Shown: positions 8,887 through 18,151 of the stretch, one piece after another
Numbering within the stretch: the first letter of the stretch is position 1
Layout: every line of letters starts with the position of its first letter
Assembly (NCBI GenBank): GCA_944392985.1
Contig: CALXYL010000004.1
Coordinates: 1-64,000, forward strand
DNA from: an uncultured Spirochaetaceae bacterium
GTDB taxonomy: Bacteria; Spirochaetota; Spirochaetia; Sphaerochaetales; Sphaerochaetaceae
DNA length: 64,000 nucleotides
Reading direction: 5' to 3'
Translations under genes and position numbers: made by a program
The notes under the pieces: model-generated
Seen by the model: only the letters and a program-made list of their open reading frames with translations
Told to the model about the DNA's origin: nothing
The model's database searches: none

Positions 8887-9513
8887 ATGAACAGCATCAT
8901 CAACAGGAAGTTCCGCTACACATATTCCAATGCAGCCCTGGCAATCGTGGCTGCAGATATCATCATATACCTTGTGACCTATCTGCTATATCCTGCGCTT
9001 ACATATTATCTTGCCCTTGTTCCCGGGGCAGTTGTCTACGGCCATTGCTACTGGCAGTTCGTCACATATATGTTCGTCCATGGAGGCATATGGCATCTCT
9101 TCTCCAATGTCCTTGGGATATTCATCTTCGGGACAGCTGTTGAGAGGGCTATCGGTACGCGGGAATTCCTCCTGTTCTATTTCCTTACGGGAACGCTTTC
9201 AGGAATCGCGAGCTTTGCGTCCTTCATCCTTTCCGGGACGAATGCCATCCTGCTCGGGGCATCCGGCGCGCTGTATGCGCTGATGCTGCTTTTCTCGGTA
9301 TTCTATCCGCGTGCCGTGATCCTGCTGTTCGGATTCATCCCGATCAGGGCACCGCTTCTTGTCCTCCTCTATTTCCTCATCGAGCTTTTCAGCCAGATCG
9401 GATCCTATGGAGGAGGGATTGCCCATATGACACACCTTTTCGGGCTTCTTTTCGCATTCCTCTACTGCCTGATCCGGATGCGCATCAAGCCATGGCGGGC
9501 CTGGGGACTATGA
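8887..9513 (+). CDS. Rhomboid-family intramembrane serine protease
   Basis: 208 residues, six to seven membrane segments. It has the rhomboid core: WQFVTYMFVHGGIWHLFSNVLGIFIFG near 56-82, the nucleophile in GASG (Ser126), and the His partner in AHMTHLFG (His180/His183). It cleaves membrane-anchored substrates within the bilayer. Start 8887 is supported by a promoter TTGACC (8851-8856)-17-TACTTT (8874-8879) ending 7 nt before the ATG, so the message is probably leaderless. A TTG start at 8698 with strong SD is an alternative. It overlaps add by 6 bp, tail to tail. Confidence 0.88.
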   Translation: MNSIINRKFRYTYSNAALAIVAADIIIYLVTYLLYPALTYYLALVPGAVVYGHCYWQFVTYMFVHGGIWHLFSNVLGIFIFGTAVERAIGTREFLLFYFLTGTLSGIASFASFILSGTNAILLGASGALYALMLLFSVFYPRAVILLFGFIPIRAPLLVLLYFLIELFSQIGSYGGGIAHMTHLFGLLFAFLYCLIRMRIKPWRAWGL

Positions 9514-10587
9514 GCTGATTTCCTCCCTGATCTCCCTATAGCCTTTCTTTATCGTCCCGTAGATCAGATCCAGCCTCTTCTCATGGTGGATGAATGCGCT
9601 CTTCATCGCGTTGATGGTAAGCCTCTCCAGATCATCCAGGCCGAGCCCGTATTCCCTGACGGCTATCATCATCTCCTTTGAAAGGGATGTGCCGCTCATA
9701 AGCCTGTTGTCAGTGCAGAGGCACACTCTGAAGTGGTTCCGGAAGAAGATGGGGAATGGGTGGGAGGAATAGTCAGGAACAGCGCCGGTGCCGATGTTGC
9801 TTGTCAGGCACATCTCCAGAGGTATCCTTTTGTCCTGCACGAAATGGGCAAGGGAACCCATGCTGATGATCCTTCCGTCCTTCACTGTCATATCATCGGT
9901 AAGCCTTGTCCCATGTCCGATGCGATGTGCGCCGCATATCTGGATCGCCTGCCAGATCGATTCAAGGCCGAATGCTTCTCCTGCATGTATCGTGATGCTG
10001 AAATTCTGCGCCCTGATGAAGCTGAAGGCATCAATGTGCTTCTTCGCGGGATTCCCGGCCTCGTCCCCTGCGAGGTCAAAGCCGACTGTGCCACGGTCGG
10101 AGAACGCTACGGCAAGCTCTGCCGTCCTCAGCGACTCCTCCACGCTCCTGTCACGCATCGCAGAGAGGATCAGTCCGAATTCCATCCCAGTCTCGCGACG
10201 GCCATCCTGAAGGCCATCCAGGACAGCCTGTGTCACCTCCTCCATTGTCAGGCCCTGCCGTGTATGGAGTACCGGGGCAAATCTGATCTCTGCATACACA
10301 ACCCCATCTGCTGCGAGATCCTCCACCTCTTCCCTTGCGATCCTCCTGAGGCTTTCCCTGTCCTGCATCAGGCCTGTAGTGACATCGAACGCCTTAAGGT
10401 AGAGCGGGAGTGACTTCTCATCGGATCCCCTGGAGAACCATGCCCTGAGGTCAGAGGGCGAGTCTGCAGGCAGCTTTGTCCCCTGCTTTTTGGCGAGCTC
10501 TATTATCGTTTCCGGCCGCAGAGACCCATCGAGGTGCTCGTGCAGCTCGACCTTCGGTATCCTTCGGATGATCGTATCAGTGAGCAT
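9508..10587 (-). CDS. add: Adenosine deaminase
   Basis: 359 residues. It has the metal-binding start ELHEHLDGSLRPETI (His16, His18), the HAGEA segment near 205, a SNIGTGAVP segment near 280 and TDNRLMSGTSLSKE near 305, all features of bacterial Add. It hydrolyses adenosine or deoxyadenosine to inosine in purine salvage. The ATG at 10587 has no SD but sits 6 nt after TATAAT with TTGCAT 17 bp further upstream (leaderless). Confidence 0.93.
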   Translation of the reverse strand: MLTDTIIRRIPKVELHEHLDGSLRPETIIELAKKQGTKLPADSPSDLRAWFSRGSDEKSLPLYLKAFDVTTGLMQDRESLRRIAREEVEDLAADGVVYAEIRFAPVLHTRQGLTMEEVTQAVLDGLQDGRRETGMEFGLILSAMRDRSVEESLRTAELAVAFSDRGTVGFDLAGDEAGNPAKKHIDAFSFIRAQNFSITIHAGEAFGLESIWQAIQICGAHRIGHGTRLTDDMTVKDGRIISMGSLAHFVQDKRIPLEMCLTSNIGTGAVPDYSSHPFPIFFRNHFRVCLCTDNRLMSGTSLSKEMMIAVREYGLGLDDLERLTINAMKSAFIHHEKRLDLIYGTIKKGYREIREEISS

Positions 10588-10622
10588 ATGATGATTATAT
10601 ATGCAGGCAGGCGAAGATGCAA
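10585..10622 (-). promoter_or_regulatory. Leaderless promoter of add
   Basis: TTGCAT (10622-10617), 17 bp, TATAAT (10599-10594), CATCAT, ATG at 10587. The string from the -10 through the ATG is identical to that before osmC. Confidence 0.7.
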
Positions 10623-10775
10623 AAACAGCCAAATGATCGACAATATTTTTACAATTCCCCTGTAATTTTTTGGATTTCAGGAAATTATCATTTTGAAAAC
10701 ATTGCATTCCTCTTTACAATATCCTCTTTTCTCGCCATTATCCTAAGTAACTGCTTTGGAGGATTATCGAAAAAA

Positions 10776-11288
10776 ATGGCAAAGACTTCCGAAACCATCA
10801 ACAAGAAACTTATTGCTGCTGCAATAAGCGCAACTAAGGCTAGGGATATCAAGGAGCTTCTTGAGAAAGGAGCTGATGTCAACGCACACAATGAGTGGGG
10901 CCTTACCCCTGTGATGCTCGCTGCTCAGTACAATCATTCCGTGGCTGTGCTCAAGGCTCTTATCGAGGCTGGCGCGGATATCCACGAGGCTGAGCCGAAG
11001 TACAGGTCAAATGCTCTGCATCTTGCTGCAAACAGCTCGAAGAACCCGAATGTCATCGAGGCTCTTCTTGATGCTGGTGCAGACATCGAGGCAAGGAACT
11101 ATCTGGGCGAGACCGCTCTCATCATGGCTGTCAACAGCAATGACCAGACGAAGATCGCGACTCAGCTCATCAAGTCCGGCGCAGACATCAATGCCCGTGA
11201 TTACCAGGGTCACTCCGTTCTTGATTACGCTAAGAACGCTAAGAAGACCTACATCGTCAATCTTCTCAAGGAGAAGGGCGCTGTGTGA
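10776..11288 (+). CDS. Ankyrin-repeat protein
   Basis: 170 residues built of about four ankyrin repeats (for example ELLEKGADVNAHNEWGLTPVML near 30, ALIEAGADIHEAE, ALLDAGADIEARNYLGETALIMA, QLIKSGADINARDYQGHSVLDYA). No signal peptide is present from the ATG at 10776; GGAGG lies about 13 nt upstream, which is long. An upstream in-frame start at 10617 would add a hydrophobic segment but reads as non-coding. Ankyrin proteins bind other proteins; the partner is unknown. Confidence 0.85.
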   Translation: MAKTSETINKKLIAAAISATKARDIKELLEKGADVNAHNEWGLTPVMLAAQYNHSVAVLKALIEAGADIHEAEPKYRSNALHLAANSSKNPNVIEALLDAGADIEARNYLGETALIMAVNSNDQTKIATQLIKSGADINARDYQGHSVLDYAKNAKKTYIVNLLKEKGAV

Positions 11289-11310
11289 TCATTCCCTGTC
11301 GGGAAAGATG

Positions 11311-11333
11311 GAGGCCACCGGAAGGTGGCCTTC
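11311..11333. terminator. Hairpin between convergent genes
   Basis: GAGGCCACC - GGAA - GGTGGCCTTC, a 9-bp stem between the ankyrin gene and the convergent phosphohexomutase gene. No T-run follows, so termination strength is uncertain. Confidence 0.5.
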
Positions 11334-11340
11334 ATGCATC

Positions 11341-13122
11341 TCAGGCTCGCGATGCTTCGTCAGCTCTCTCTACAAGGCTATGCTGCCATTCAAGGAGGGT
11401 GTCATGGAGCGACTTGTCGCTTCCTTTGATATCAACCATCGTCCTTATCACAGGCTCCGTTCTTGATTTGCTGAGCCAGAGATAGGCTTCCGCTTTCCCA
11501 TCGCTGTCGTAGAACTGTATCTTGAGCCCTCCGGTGGAGTCGGGGGCCCTGTATTCCGTTCCCATTCCGATGCTTTCCTCAGAGCCTTCGTACTGCCTCT
11601 CCTCCCATGATGAGAACCGCCCTTCCATCATCCTGTCGATCTCGCTGGAAAGAAGTTTCTCATACTCAGCCTTGAGCCTGTTGTAGTCTGTGCTCCTGAT
11701 ATGCATCACAGCATCTGATGAGAATGCCGACGTGGTCATGTAGGAGGGCAGGGCATCAACGAGGGAGGATAGGGATGGGGTGTCCTCCGGACGCTTGCCG
11801 AGCTTCTCCATCAGGAATGCGTAAAGCCCGTCCACAGACCATAGCTTCGCGAATGTCATCAATGAGTTGAGCGGGTCGCGGACCTTCGCGGGGTAAGTGA
11901 TGTTCCCTCCGTTGCTTCCCTCGCCGCAGACCCTGCATGTATAGCCTCTTGATCTGAGAGAGGCTGACAGAGTGACAACATTGGCTTCCCCGATGTCCGA
12001 TCGGAATACCTTCGCGCCAAGCCGTGCGGAAATATCATCGATGAGGAGGGAAGTGGGGCCGTTGATTGCAATGGCGATCCGCTTCTTCCCTTCCGCTGCA
12101 TCGTGTGCGATCTCGATTGCGGCGACAAGGGCGAACACTGTCTGCGCGCTGAGGATGCGTGCCTTGCCTTTCCTGTCGATGTAGACGAAATTTCCTCTGT
12201 CCCCATCATTGTCAGGCATGTAGCCAATGATGAACGAGGGATCCTTTCTGTGGCGTTCCTCCAGGGCTTTCCGCGCATATTCGAGGTTCTCTCCCTCTGG
12301 AACGATTGCGTGTGCAATCTGCCTTGGCTCGGAATTCATTGCCCAGAGGGCGGCATCATGGCGCCTTAGGAACGGGATATCGATCGAAGCGGCCCGCGCA
12401 GAGCCGTTGAAGTCTATGACGACTCCGAATGGCAGGGAGAATGGCTCATTCACGCGTGCCGTCCTCATCACGAAGGACTCGTAGACGGACAGCGCTTTCC
12501 GTTTTGCCCTGTCATGCTCCTTGAGCACCCTGTCCACTTCCTCCTCTGGAGCGCGTTCAACTAGTGCTCTCAGCTCTGCTGCCGCGCCTTTGTGTTCGAT
12601 GCTCTGCCGGAAAGAGGGGATGATCCCATCCATCTCCTCCTTTGGAAGCACTCCACCCAGGACTCCGAACTTGTAGCCGTTATGGCCAACGGGATTATGG
12701 GATGCTGAGATATAGAAGAAGCCGTCAAAGGAATGTGAGAATGCCATGATCTCCGGGGCTGATGAGATGTGGATATCTGTCAGGATGGCGCCCTTTGCTA
12801 TGAAAGCCCTTCTTACAGCTTCCGAAAGCAGCCTTCCTGTCGGCCTTGCATCGCAGCCCATCACTATCCTTGGCCTTTCCATGCCGAGATAATCGAAGAA
12901 AGCCGCTGCTGCCGCCGCTGCGATGAGAAGCATCTCCTCGCTTGTCTCCTCCGTACTGTCCTCCTCATCCCCGGATGCCGCCATCACGGCCCTCCATCCT
13001 GATGCAGAGAGGATGCAGCGGGAGAGGGCATTTCTGAGGCTCTCATCATCGGCTTTTCCAGAGAGCAGCTGCCTGCTGCTGTCGCTTATCAGTATTCCGG
13101 TATTGCTGTCAAAGTATCTCAT
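11341..13122 (-). CDS. Phosphohexomutase (alpha-D-phosphohexomutase superfamily)
   Basis: About 593 residues. It contains the catalytic-serine loop SASHNPVGHNGYKFG near 140, a metal loop MPDNDGDRG near 295 (DNDGDR instead of the usual DGDGDR), and GEGSNGGNITYPAKVRDP near 395 for sugar recognition. It should move phosphate between C1 and C6 of a hexose; the exact sugar cannot be told. TATAAT at 13147-13142 overlaps the first possible ATG (13143), so translation must begin at a later Met: 13131 or 13122, the latter with AAAGGA 8 nt upstream. Confidence 0.85.
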   Translation of the reverse strand: MRYFDSNTGILISDSSRQLLSGKADDESLRNALSRCILSASGWRAVMAASGDEEDSTEETSEEMLLIAAAAAAAFFDYLGMERPRIVMGCDARPTGRLLSEAVRRAFIAKGAILTDIHISSAPEIMAFSHSFDGFFYISASHNPVGHNGYKFGVLGGVLPKEEMDGIIPSFRQSIEHKGAAAELRALVERAPEEEVDRVLKEHDRAKRKALSVYESFVMRTARVNEPFSLPFGVVIDFNGSARAASIDIPFLRRHDAALWAMNSEPRQIAHAIVPEGENLEYARKALEERHRKDPSFIIGYMPDNDGDRGNFVYIDRKGKARILSAQTVFALVAAIEIAHDAAEGKKRIAIAINGPTSLLIDDISARLGAKVFRSDIGEANVVTLSASLRSRGYTCRVCGEGSNGGNITYPAKVRDPLNSLMTFAKLWSVDGLYAFLMEKLGKRPEDTPSLSSLVDALPSYMTTSAFSSDAVMHIRSTDYNRLKAEYEKLLSSEIDRMMEGRFSSWEERQYEGSEESIGMGTEYRAPDSTGGLKIQFYDSDGKAEAYLWLSKSRTEPVIRTMVDIKGSDKSLHDTLLEWQHSLVERADEASRA

Positions 13123-13177
13123 GATCATCATCCTTTCGCTCATTATAGCCCCTTACAGGGGCAGTTTGGGAAAATAA

Positions 13178-13201
13178 AAGGCTCCCATCGCTGAGAGCCT
13201 T
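13178..13201 (-). terminator. Intrinsic terminator of proS
   Basis: On the minus strand AAGGCTC / GAGCCTT, 7-bp stem, followed by TTTATTTT. It also separates proS from the downstream phosphohexomutase promoter. Confidence 0.75.
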
Positions 13202-13219
13202 GCTTCATAGTGAAGGATG

Positions 13220-14977
13220 TCAATCCAGTTCCTTTTCCACGATAGCGCTGTCGATCTTCGCCTGTTCCTTGGCAATCTCTGCCTTGATCTCCTCTGCGAG
13301 ATCGGAAATCAGGTAGCTGGTCTCCTCTCCGGTGCTTCTCAGCTTGACCTCGACCTTGCCATCCTTGAGGCTCCTGTTGCCAAGCGTGATGCGGATCGGT
13401 ATTCCGATAAGGTCCGCATCCGCGAACTTGACTCCAGCGCTTTCCTTCCTGTCGTCATAAAGGACCTCGATTCCCTTTGCAAGGAGATCGCTGTAGATGG
13501 ATTCAGCGATTGCAGTATCCTTGACGAGGGAGACAAGGTGCACCTGGTAAGGCGCAACGGAGATCGGGAGCCTGAGGCCGACTTCATCATTGTATTCCTC
13601 TGCAAGGCAGGCAAGGAGGCGTCCCACTCCGATGCCGTATGAGCCCATGACGACTGGTATCTGCTTGCCTTCCTCATCCTGATACGTCGCATTCATCGCC
13701 TCTGAATAGCGTGTGCCGAGCTGGAATATGTTACCGATCTCCACGCCCTTTGAAGCCTTGAGCGGCTTGCCGCAGTGCGGGCAGAGCGCACCTTCCCTTG
13801 CTGATGCGATATCAGCGACAGCTCCGGTGTAATCGCGTCCGAAGTTTGTATTCAGCAGGTGGTATCCTGCTTCGTTTGCACCTGCGACAAGGTTGTTGGA
13901 TTCAGCGACGGTATCATCGACTACAGTGATGAATTCACCTGTTGCGCCGATAGGAGATGCAAAGCCGGGAACCATCCCATGGGCTTCGATCTCCTCTGTG
14001 CGCGCCGGGCGGAGGGAGTTAGCCTTCACAGCATTGGTGAGCTTTGATTCCTCGACCTCAAGATCTCCCCTGACAAGCGCGACGATCAGCTTCTCCTCCT
14101 CTTCGCCATTCCTGTCATTGATGAAGGTGCCGACCATGAACACGCATTTTGCAGTCTTTCTCGGTTCGATCTTCAGATAGTCAGCAAGGGCCTCAATCGT
14201 ATGCGCATCCGGAGTTGATACCTTCTCGATCGGCTTCATCTCCTCCTTGAAGTATTCCTTCCGGGCCTTTGCGATCTGCCTGTTCGCTGTATAGCCGCAT
14301 TCAGGGCAGAGGATGATCGTATCCTCTCCGATAGGTGAGAGGTACATGTACTCGTGAGATACCTTTCCTCCCATCATTCCCGTGTCAGCTGCAACGGCAA
14401 CACAGGGAAGGGCGCAGCGTGAGTAGATCCTGAAATACGCTTTGTAGTGGGCAGCATACTGCTTCTGAAGGCCTTCATAATCCTTGTCGAAGGTGTAGGA
14501 ATCGAGCATTGTGAACTCGCGTACCCTTATAAGTCCTGCCCTTGGTCTTGGATCGTCTCTCCACTTCGTCTGGATATGGTAGACGAGGAGGGGAAGCCTC
14601 TTGTAGGAATCGATGAGATTCCTTGCAAGATCAGTAACCGCTTCCTCATGCGTCATTGCAAGGACCATATCGCGGTTATTGCGGTCCTTGAAGCGCCCCA
14701 TCTCCTTGTCAATCGAAAAGAACCTTCCGGTCTCCTTCCAGATATCAGCGGGGTTCACGACAGGCATCATCAGTTCCTCCGCTCCGATCCTGTCCATCTC
14801 CTCGCGGATGATTGTCTCTATCTTCTGCGTAGCTCTGAAGCCAAGCGGCAGCAGGGAGAAGATGCCTGCTCCCATCTGCCTGATGTATCCTGCTCTCAAC
14901 AGGTACTCATATCCTTTTGTATCCGCTCCATTAGGCGCCTCTCTCAGCGTCTTGGAAAACATCCTGGACATTCTCAT
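13220..14977 (-). CDS. proS: Prolyl-tRNA synthetase (bacterial type)
   Basis: 585 residues. Class II motifs are present: motif 1 region GFRATQKIETIIREEMDRIGAEE near 45, motif 2 WRDDPRPRAGLIRVREFTMLDSYTF near 138, motif 3 GSYGIGVGRLLACLAEEYND near 440. The insertion between motifs 2 and 3 (about 225-395) is the YbaK-like editing domain that removes Ala-tRNA(Pro). GGAG lies 9 nt before the ATG. The promoter is TTGCCC-17-TATAAT. Confidence 0.97.
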   Translation of the reverse strand: MRMSRMFSKTLREAPNGADTKGYEYLLRAGYIRQMGAGIFSLLPLGFRATQKIETIIREEMDRIGAEELMMPVVNPADIWKETGRFFSIDKEMGRFKDRNNRDMVLAMTHEEAVTDLARNLIDSYKRLPLLVYHIQTKWRDDPRPRAGLIRVREFTMLDSYTFDKDYEGLQKQYAAHYKAYFRIYSRCALPCVAVAADTGMMGGKVSHEYMYLSPIGEDTIILCPECGYTANRQIAKARKEYFKEEMKPIEKVSTPDAHTIEALADYLKIEPRKTAKCVFMVGTFINDRNGEEEEKLIVALVRGDLEVEESKLTNAVKANSLRPARTEEIEAHGMVPGFASPIGATGEFITVVDDTVAESNNLVAGANEAGYHLLNTNFGRDYTGAVADIASAREGALCPHCGKPLKASKGVEIGNIFQLGTRYSEAMNATYQDEEGKQIPVVMGSYGIGVGRLLACLAEEYNDEVGLRLPISVAPYQVHLVSLVKDTAIAESIYSDLLAKGIEVLYDDRKESAGVKFADADLIGIPIRITLGNRSLKDGKVEVKLRSTGEETSYLISDLAEEIKAEIAKEQAKIDSAIVEKELD

Positions 14978-15002
14978 TGTGATTGTCTCCTCAACAGCTC
15001 GG

Positions 15003-15031
15003 ATTATATGTTTATGCAGTCATCGGGGCAA
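15003..15031 (-). promoter_or_regulatory. Promoter of proS
   Basis: Minus strand TTGCCC (15031-15026), 17 bp, TATAAT (15008-15003), giving a leader of about 20 nt with a GGAG ribosome site. Confidence 0.6.
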
Positions 15032-15134
15032 CATGCTTCCCCTTCGCATAGGGCGGGCTCTTTGTGCTACTATAATGTAGCAGTGCGCAGTGCATGCATC
15101 ATGGCTGCGGACGGACATGATAGGAGATCAGTCT

Positions 15135-15974
15135 ATGGATGAAGCAACGCTAGGGATGCTGAAGGATAGGGCTTTTGCTGCCAGATGCAGCACCATCCGT
15201 GAGATAGCAGCGTTCGGATCTGGCCATATCGGCGGGAGCATGTCGATCATAGAGATACTTGCATACCTCTACTGGAAGGAGATGAACATCGATCCTTCAG
15301 ATCCGAAGAAGGATGATCGTGACAGGCTGGTTGTATCGAAAGGACATGCCGGCCCTGCAGTCTATGCAACTCTTGCCCTGAAGGGTTTCTTCCCTGAGGA
15401 ATGGCTGAAAACGCTCAACCAGGGAGGCACGCGCCTTCCTTCGCACTGTGACATGACAAAGACACCTGGCGTTGATTTCACCGGTGGTTCCCTTGGGCAG
15501 GGGTTCTCCGCGGCTGTCGGAATTGCGCTTGGGCAGCGGGTGAGGAAGATGGATGCCCGCACATTCGCGATCATCGGCGATGGCGAATCACAGGAAGGCC
15601 AGATATGGGAGGCTGCAGAGACGGCGGGAGCATGGAAGCTCGGGAATCTCTTTGCTTTCCTTGATCTCAATGGACAGCAGCTCGATGGCTACACGAGGGA
15701 TATAATCCCGCAGCTCCATACTGAAGGGAAATGGAAGGCTTTCTGCTGGGATGTCCATGTGATCAACGGCCATGATTTCCAGGAGATAGAGAAGGCTATC
15801 GAGGATGCGAAGGCGACTCCTGATATGCCTCACATGATCATCATGAATACGGTCAAGAGCTATGGATACATCCCTGGAGAGGGAATAAAGGGCAACCATT
15901 CAATGACGATAACGCCAGAGGGAGCCGAGGAGGCCATCAGGGCGCTTGCAGAGAGGGAGGGCAGAGCAATATGA
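15135..15974 (+). CDS. Transketolase, N-terminal subunit
   Basis: 279 residues carrying the thiamine-diphosphate-binding half: HIGGSMSIIEILAYLYW near 30, KGHAGPAVYATLA near 67, and the GDGESQEGQIWEA motif near 148. Together with the next gene it makes a full transketolase of the pentose phosphate pathway. TATAAT is at 15071-15076. Start 15135 has GGAG 9 nt upstream; 15117 is an alternative. The next gene overlaps by 4 bp (ATGA), indicating translational coupling. Confidence 0.94.
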   Translation: MDEATLGMLKDRAFAARCSTIREIAAFGSGHIGGSMSIIEILAYLYWKEMNIDPSDPKKDDRDRLVVSKGHAGPAVYATLALKGFFPEEWLKTLNQGGTRLPSHCDMTKTPGVDFTGGSLGQGFSAAVGIALGQRVRKMDARTFAIIGDGESQEGQIWEAAETAGAWKLGNLFAFLDLNGQQLDGYTRDIIPQLHTEGKWKAFCWDVHVINGHDFQEIEKAIEDAKATPDMPHMIIMNTVKSYGYIPGEGIKGNHSMTITPEGAEEAIRALAEREGRAI

Positions 15975-16918
15975 AGGATGCGCATGTTTATCCGAATTAC
16001 AGGGATGCTGTTGTCGGTGCTGTTGTCGATCTCGCTGCCGAGCATCCTGAGATCGTGTTCCTCGATGCTGATCTCTCCTCGTGCATTGGATCGACGGCTT
16101 TCCAGAAGGCTTATCCTGACCGTTTCTTCAACTGCGGTATCGCGGAGGCGAACATGGTCGGGGTTGCGGCAGGGCTTTCATCGATGGGCCTTGTCCCGTT
16201 CATCCATTCCTTCGGCTGCTTCGCGTCCCGCCGTGATTACGATCAGCTCTTCATCTCCGTCGGCTATACCCACCAGACGGTGCATGTCATCGGCTCCGAT
16301 CCCGGGATCACCGCTCAGTACAATGGCGGAACCCATATGCCATTTGAGGACATCGCGCTGATGAGGCAGATCCCTGATCTCGTGATAGTGGAGCCATCCG
16401 ACGGGCAGTCGCTCTATGAGCTGACACAGCAGGTCTACCGCAATGGCCATTCCTCGTATATCAGAACGCCTAGGAAGGGTATTTCGTTCCGGTACTCAAC
16501 GGAGGATCGGATTGAGCTTGGAAAGGGAATCGAGCTTCTTGATGGGGAGGATGTCGCAATCATAGCAACAGGTGCGCTTATGGTGGATGCGGCACTTGGA
16601 GCTGCGAGGATACTCGAAGGAAAGGGGATCAAGGCAACTGTCATAGACCTTCACACGATCCGTCCTCTTGATACCGCTATCATCGAGCGTGCGGCTTCGC
16701 GTACAGGCCACGTGCTTGTCTGTGAGAACGGCCGCTATGCAGGAGGCGTCGGTGAGATGATCGCAGCGCATCTTGCAGAGGTGTCCCCGGCAAGGATGTC
16801 ATTCGTGAATGTCGGCGACCGCTATGGCGAGGTCGGCAATCTGAAATACCTCGCTCCGGCGTTCGGATTCACAGCCGAGGATGTCGCAGCGAAGGCAGAG
16901 GAGCTTGCCAGAAAGTGA
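15971..16918 (+). CDS. Transketolase, C-terminal subunit
   Basis: 315 residues with the pyrimidine-binding domain (FNCGIAEANMVGVAAGLSSMGL near 53) and the C-terminal domain (VCENGRYAGGVGEMIAAHLAE near 255). It pairs with the preceding subunit. Split transketolase is common in spirochaetes, Firmicutes and archaea. Its stop overlaps the GTG start of the next gene, so the three genes form an operon. Confidence 0.94.
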   Translation: MKDAHVYPNYRDAVVGAVVDLAAEHPEIVFLDADLSSCIGSTAFQKAYPDRFFNCGIAEANMVGVAAGLSSMGLVPFIHSFGCFASRRDYDQLFISVGYTHQTVHVIGSDPGITAQYNGGTHMPFEDIALMRQIPDLVIVEPSDGQSLYELTQQVYRNGHSSYIRTPRKGISFRYSTEDRIELGKGIELLDGEDVAIIATGALMVDAALGAARILEGKGIKATVIDLHTIRPLDTAIIERAASRTGHVLVCENGRYAGGVGEMIAAHLAEVSPARMSFVNVGDRYGEVGNLKYLAPAFGFTAEDVAAKAEELARK

Positions 16919-17655
16919 GATTGCAGCTGCAGCTGGAGACCATTCCGGTTTGGGATGGTCTCAAGGAAGGAAGCGAATGCTTCATCTGCTCTCTGATGAA
17001 GCAGGCTGAGGCGGATGGGATCAGATACTATCTTTCATCTGCTGTAATGACGCCGGAGGTAAGGGTTGAGATGAACAGGCATGGCTTCTGTCCGCATCAT
17101 TCTGCAATGCTTGCCGAAGGCGGGAAGCCCCAGTCACTCGCTCTTGCCATGGACACATACTATGACGAGAACAAGCGTACCTTCTCTCCTTTTTTCGAAA
17201 GGATAAAGGGTGCTGGCAACGCGAGGAAGGCGGAGAAGGCGGCGGAAGCGCTCTTTGAGGCTGCCCATTCACGGGAGAAGGGCTGCCTTATCTGCTCGAG
17301 GATGGATGATAGGCTTCTCCGCTACTGCTATACGGTGGCTGCGCTCTGGCGTGATGACCAGGATTTCAGAAGCGCACTGGAGTCCTCAAAGGGATTCTGC
17401 CTCCATCATACAGAGGCTTTGCTGAAAACCGCGGGGGAAGTTCTTTCCGGGGATGATCTCCTTCATTTCCATCAATCGATGATCGCTCTTCTTGAGAAGA
17501 ATCTCGACAGGGTCCAGCATGATGACTGGTGGATGACCCAGAAATACAAGAGCGAGAACAAGGACAAGCCATGGAATGGCGCAGAGGACGCCCAGAAGAG
17601 AGCAGTCTATAAGCTCATAGGGGAGGCGAGGGTCATCGATCCGGTAGAGAAGTAG
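16915..17655 (+). CDS. Cysteine-motif protein (DUF6062-like)
   Basis: 246 residues from a GTG that overlaps the transketolase stop (GTGA). It has paired cysteine/histidine motifs repeated in two halves: CFICSLMKQ near 22 and FCPHHSAML near 58, then CLICSRMDD near 122 and FCLHHTEALL near 162. The duplicated CxxC / CxxH pattern suggests two metal or heme sites. I believe it belongs to the DUF6062 group; the function is unknown. It overlaps a convergent gene by 23 bp. Confidence 0.7.
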   Translation: MRLQLQLETIPVWDGLKEGSECFICSLMKQAEADGIRYYLSSAVMTPEVRVEMNRHGFCPHHSAMLAEGGKPQSLALAMDTYYDENKRTFSPFFERIKGAGNARKAEKAAEALFEAAHSREKGCLICSRMDDRLLRYCYTVAALWRDDQDFRSALESSKGFCLHHTEALLKTAGEVLSGDDLLHFHQSMIALLEKNLDRVQHDDWWMTQKYKSENKDKPWNGAEDAQKRAVYKLIGEARVIDPVEK

Positions 17656-18151
17656 TCTTTCTTCTTGTCCTCAGCGGCAGCAGCAGCTGTCCATCATCCT
17701 TCTTGCCCTCATCGATCGTGCACCTTCTCAGGACTTCCTCAGAGAAGGTGTCCCTGTCAAGGTAGAGGTAATCGACGAATCCGTCCTCGATCCTGTATAC
17801 CAGCATCTTCTGCCGTTCAGGGAAGAGGGAGAAGGCGAGGGTAAGCAGAGGCTTTTCCTTCTCATGGAATGAGATTGCCTTCATCCTTCGCTCCCTTGAA
17901 AGGTATGATGATGACCAGAACAGTCCGAGGATGATCTCATCCCCTTCCCATACAACGATATCTGCACCAAGGAGATCGGTGTCGATGCTGACGGAAGGAG
18001 GGAAGTAAGGGCGCAGGGCCATTGCAAGGCGTGTTGACGTGCTTGAATGCCTGGCTTTCAGCCGGTGAGGTATCACAGGCAGCGCTGAGTATGCCTCAAG
18101 TCCTTTCCTGAATGCGTCGAAGATATCCAGGATCTCTGAGCCTTTAGTCAT
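17633..18151 (-). CDS. Conserved hypothetical protein
   Basis: 172 residues, soluble, no signal peptide and no motif I recognise. It reads as an alpha/beta protein with acidic surface segments (DTDLLGADIVVWEGDEIILGLFW near 60). The ATG at 18151 overlaps the end of osmC by 8 bp, so the two are probably co-transcribed and coupled. Frames extending upstream to 18250 would run deep into osmC and are less likely. Confidence 0.6.
   Translation of the reverse strand: MTKGSEILDIFDAFRKGLEAYSALPVIPHRLKARHSSTSTRLAMALRPYFPPSVSIDTDLLGADIVVWEGDEIILGLFWSSSYLSRERRMKAISFHEKEKPLLTLAFSLFPERQKMLVYRIEDGFVDYLYLDRDTFSEEVLRRCTIDEGKKDDGQLLLPLRTRRKTTSLPDR

Noticed and set aside
15135-16918. Frameshifted transketolase
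   Set aside because: Two full subunits with an ATGA overlap, as in many bacteria with split transketolase; not a broken gene.
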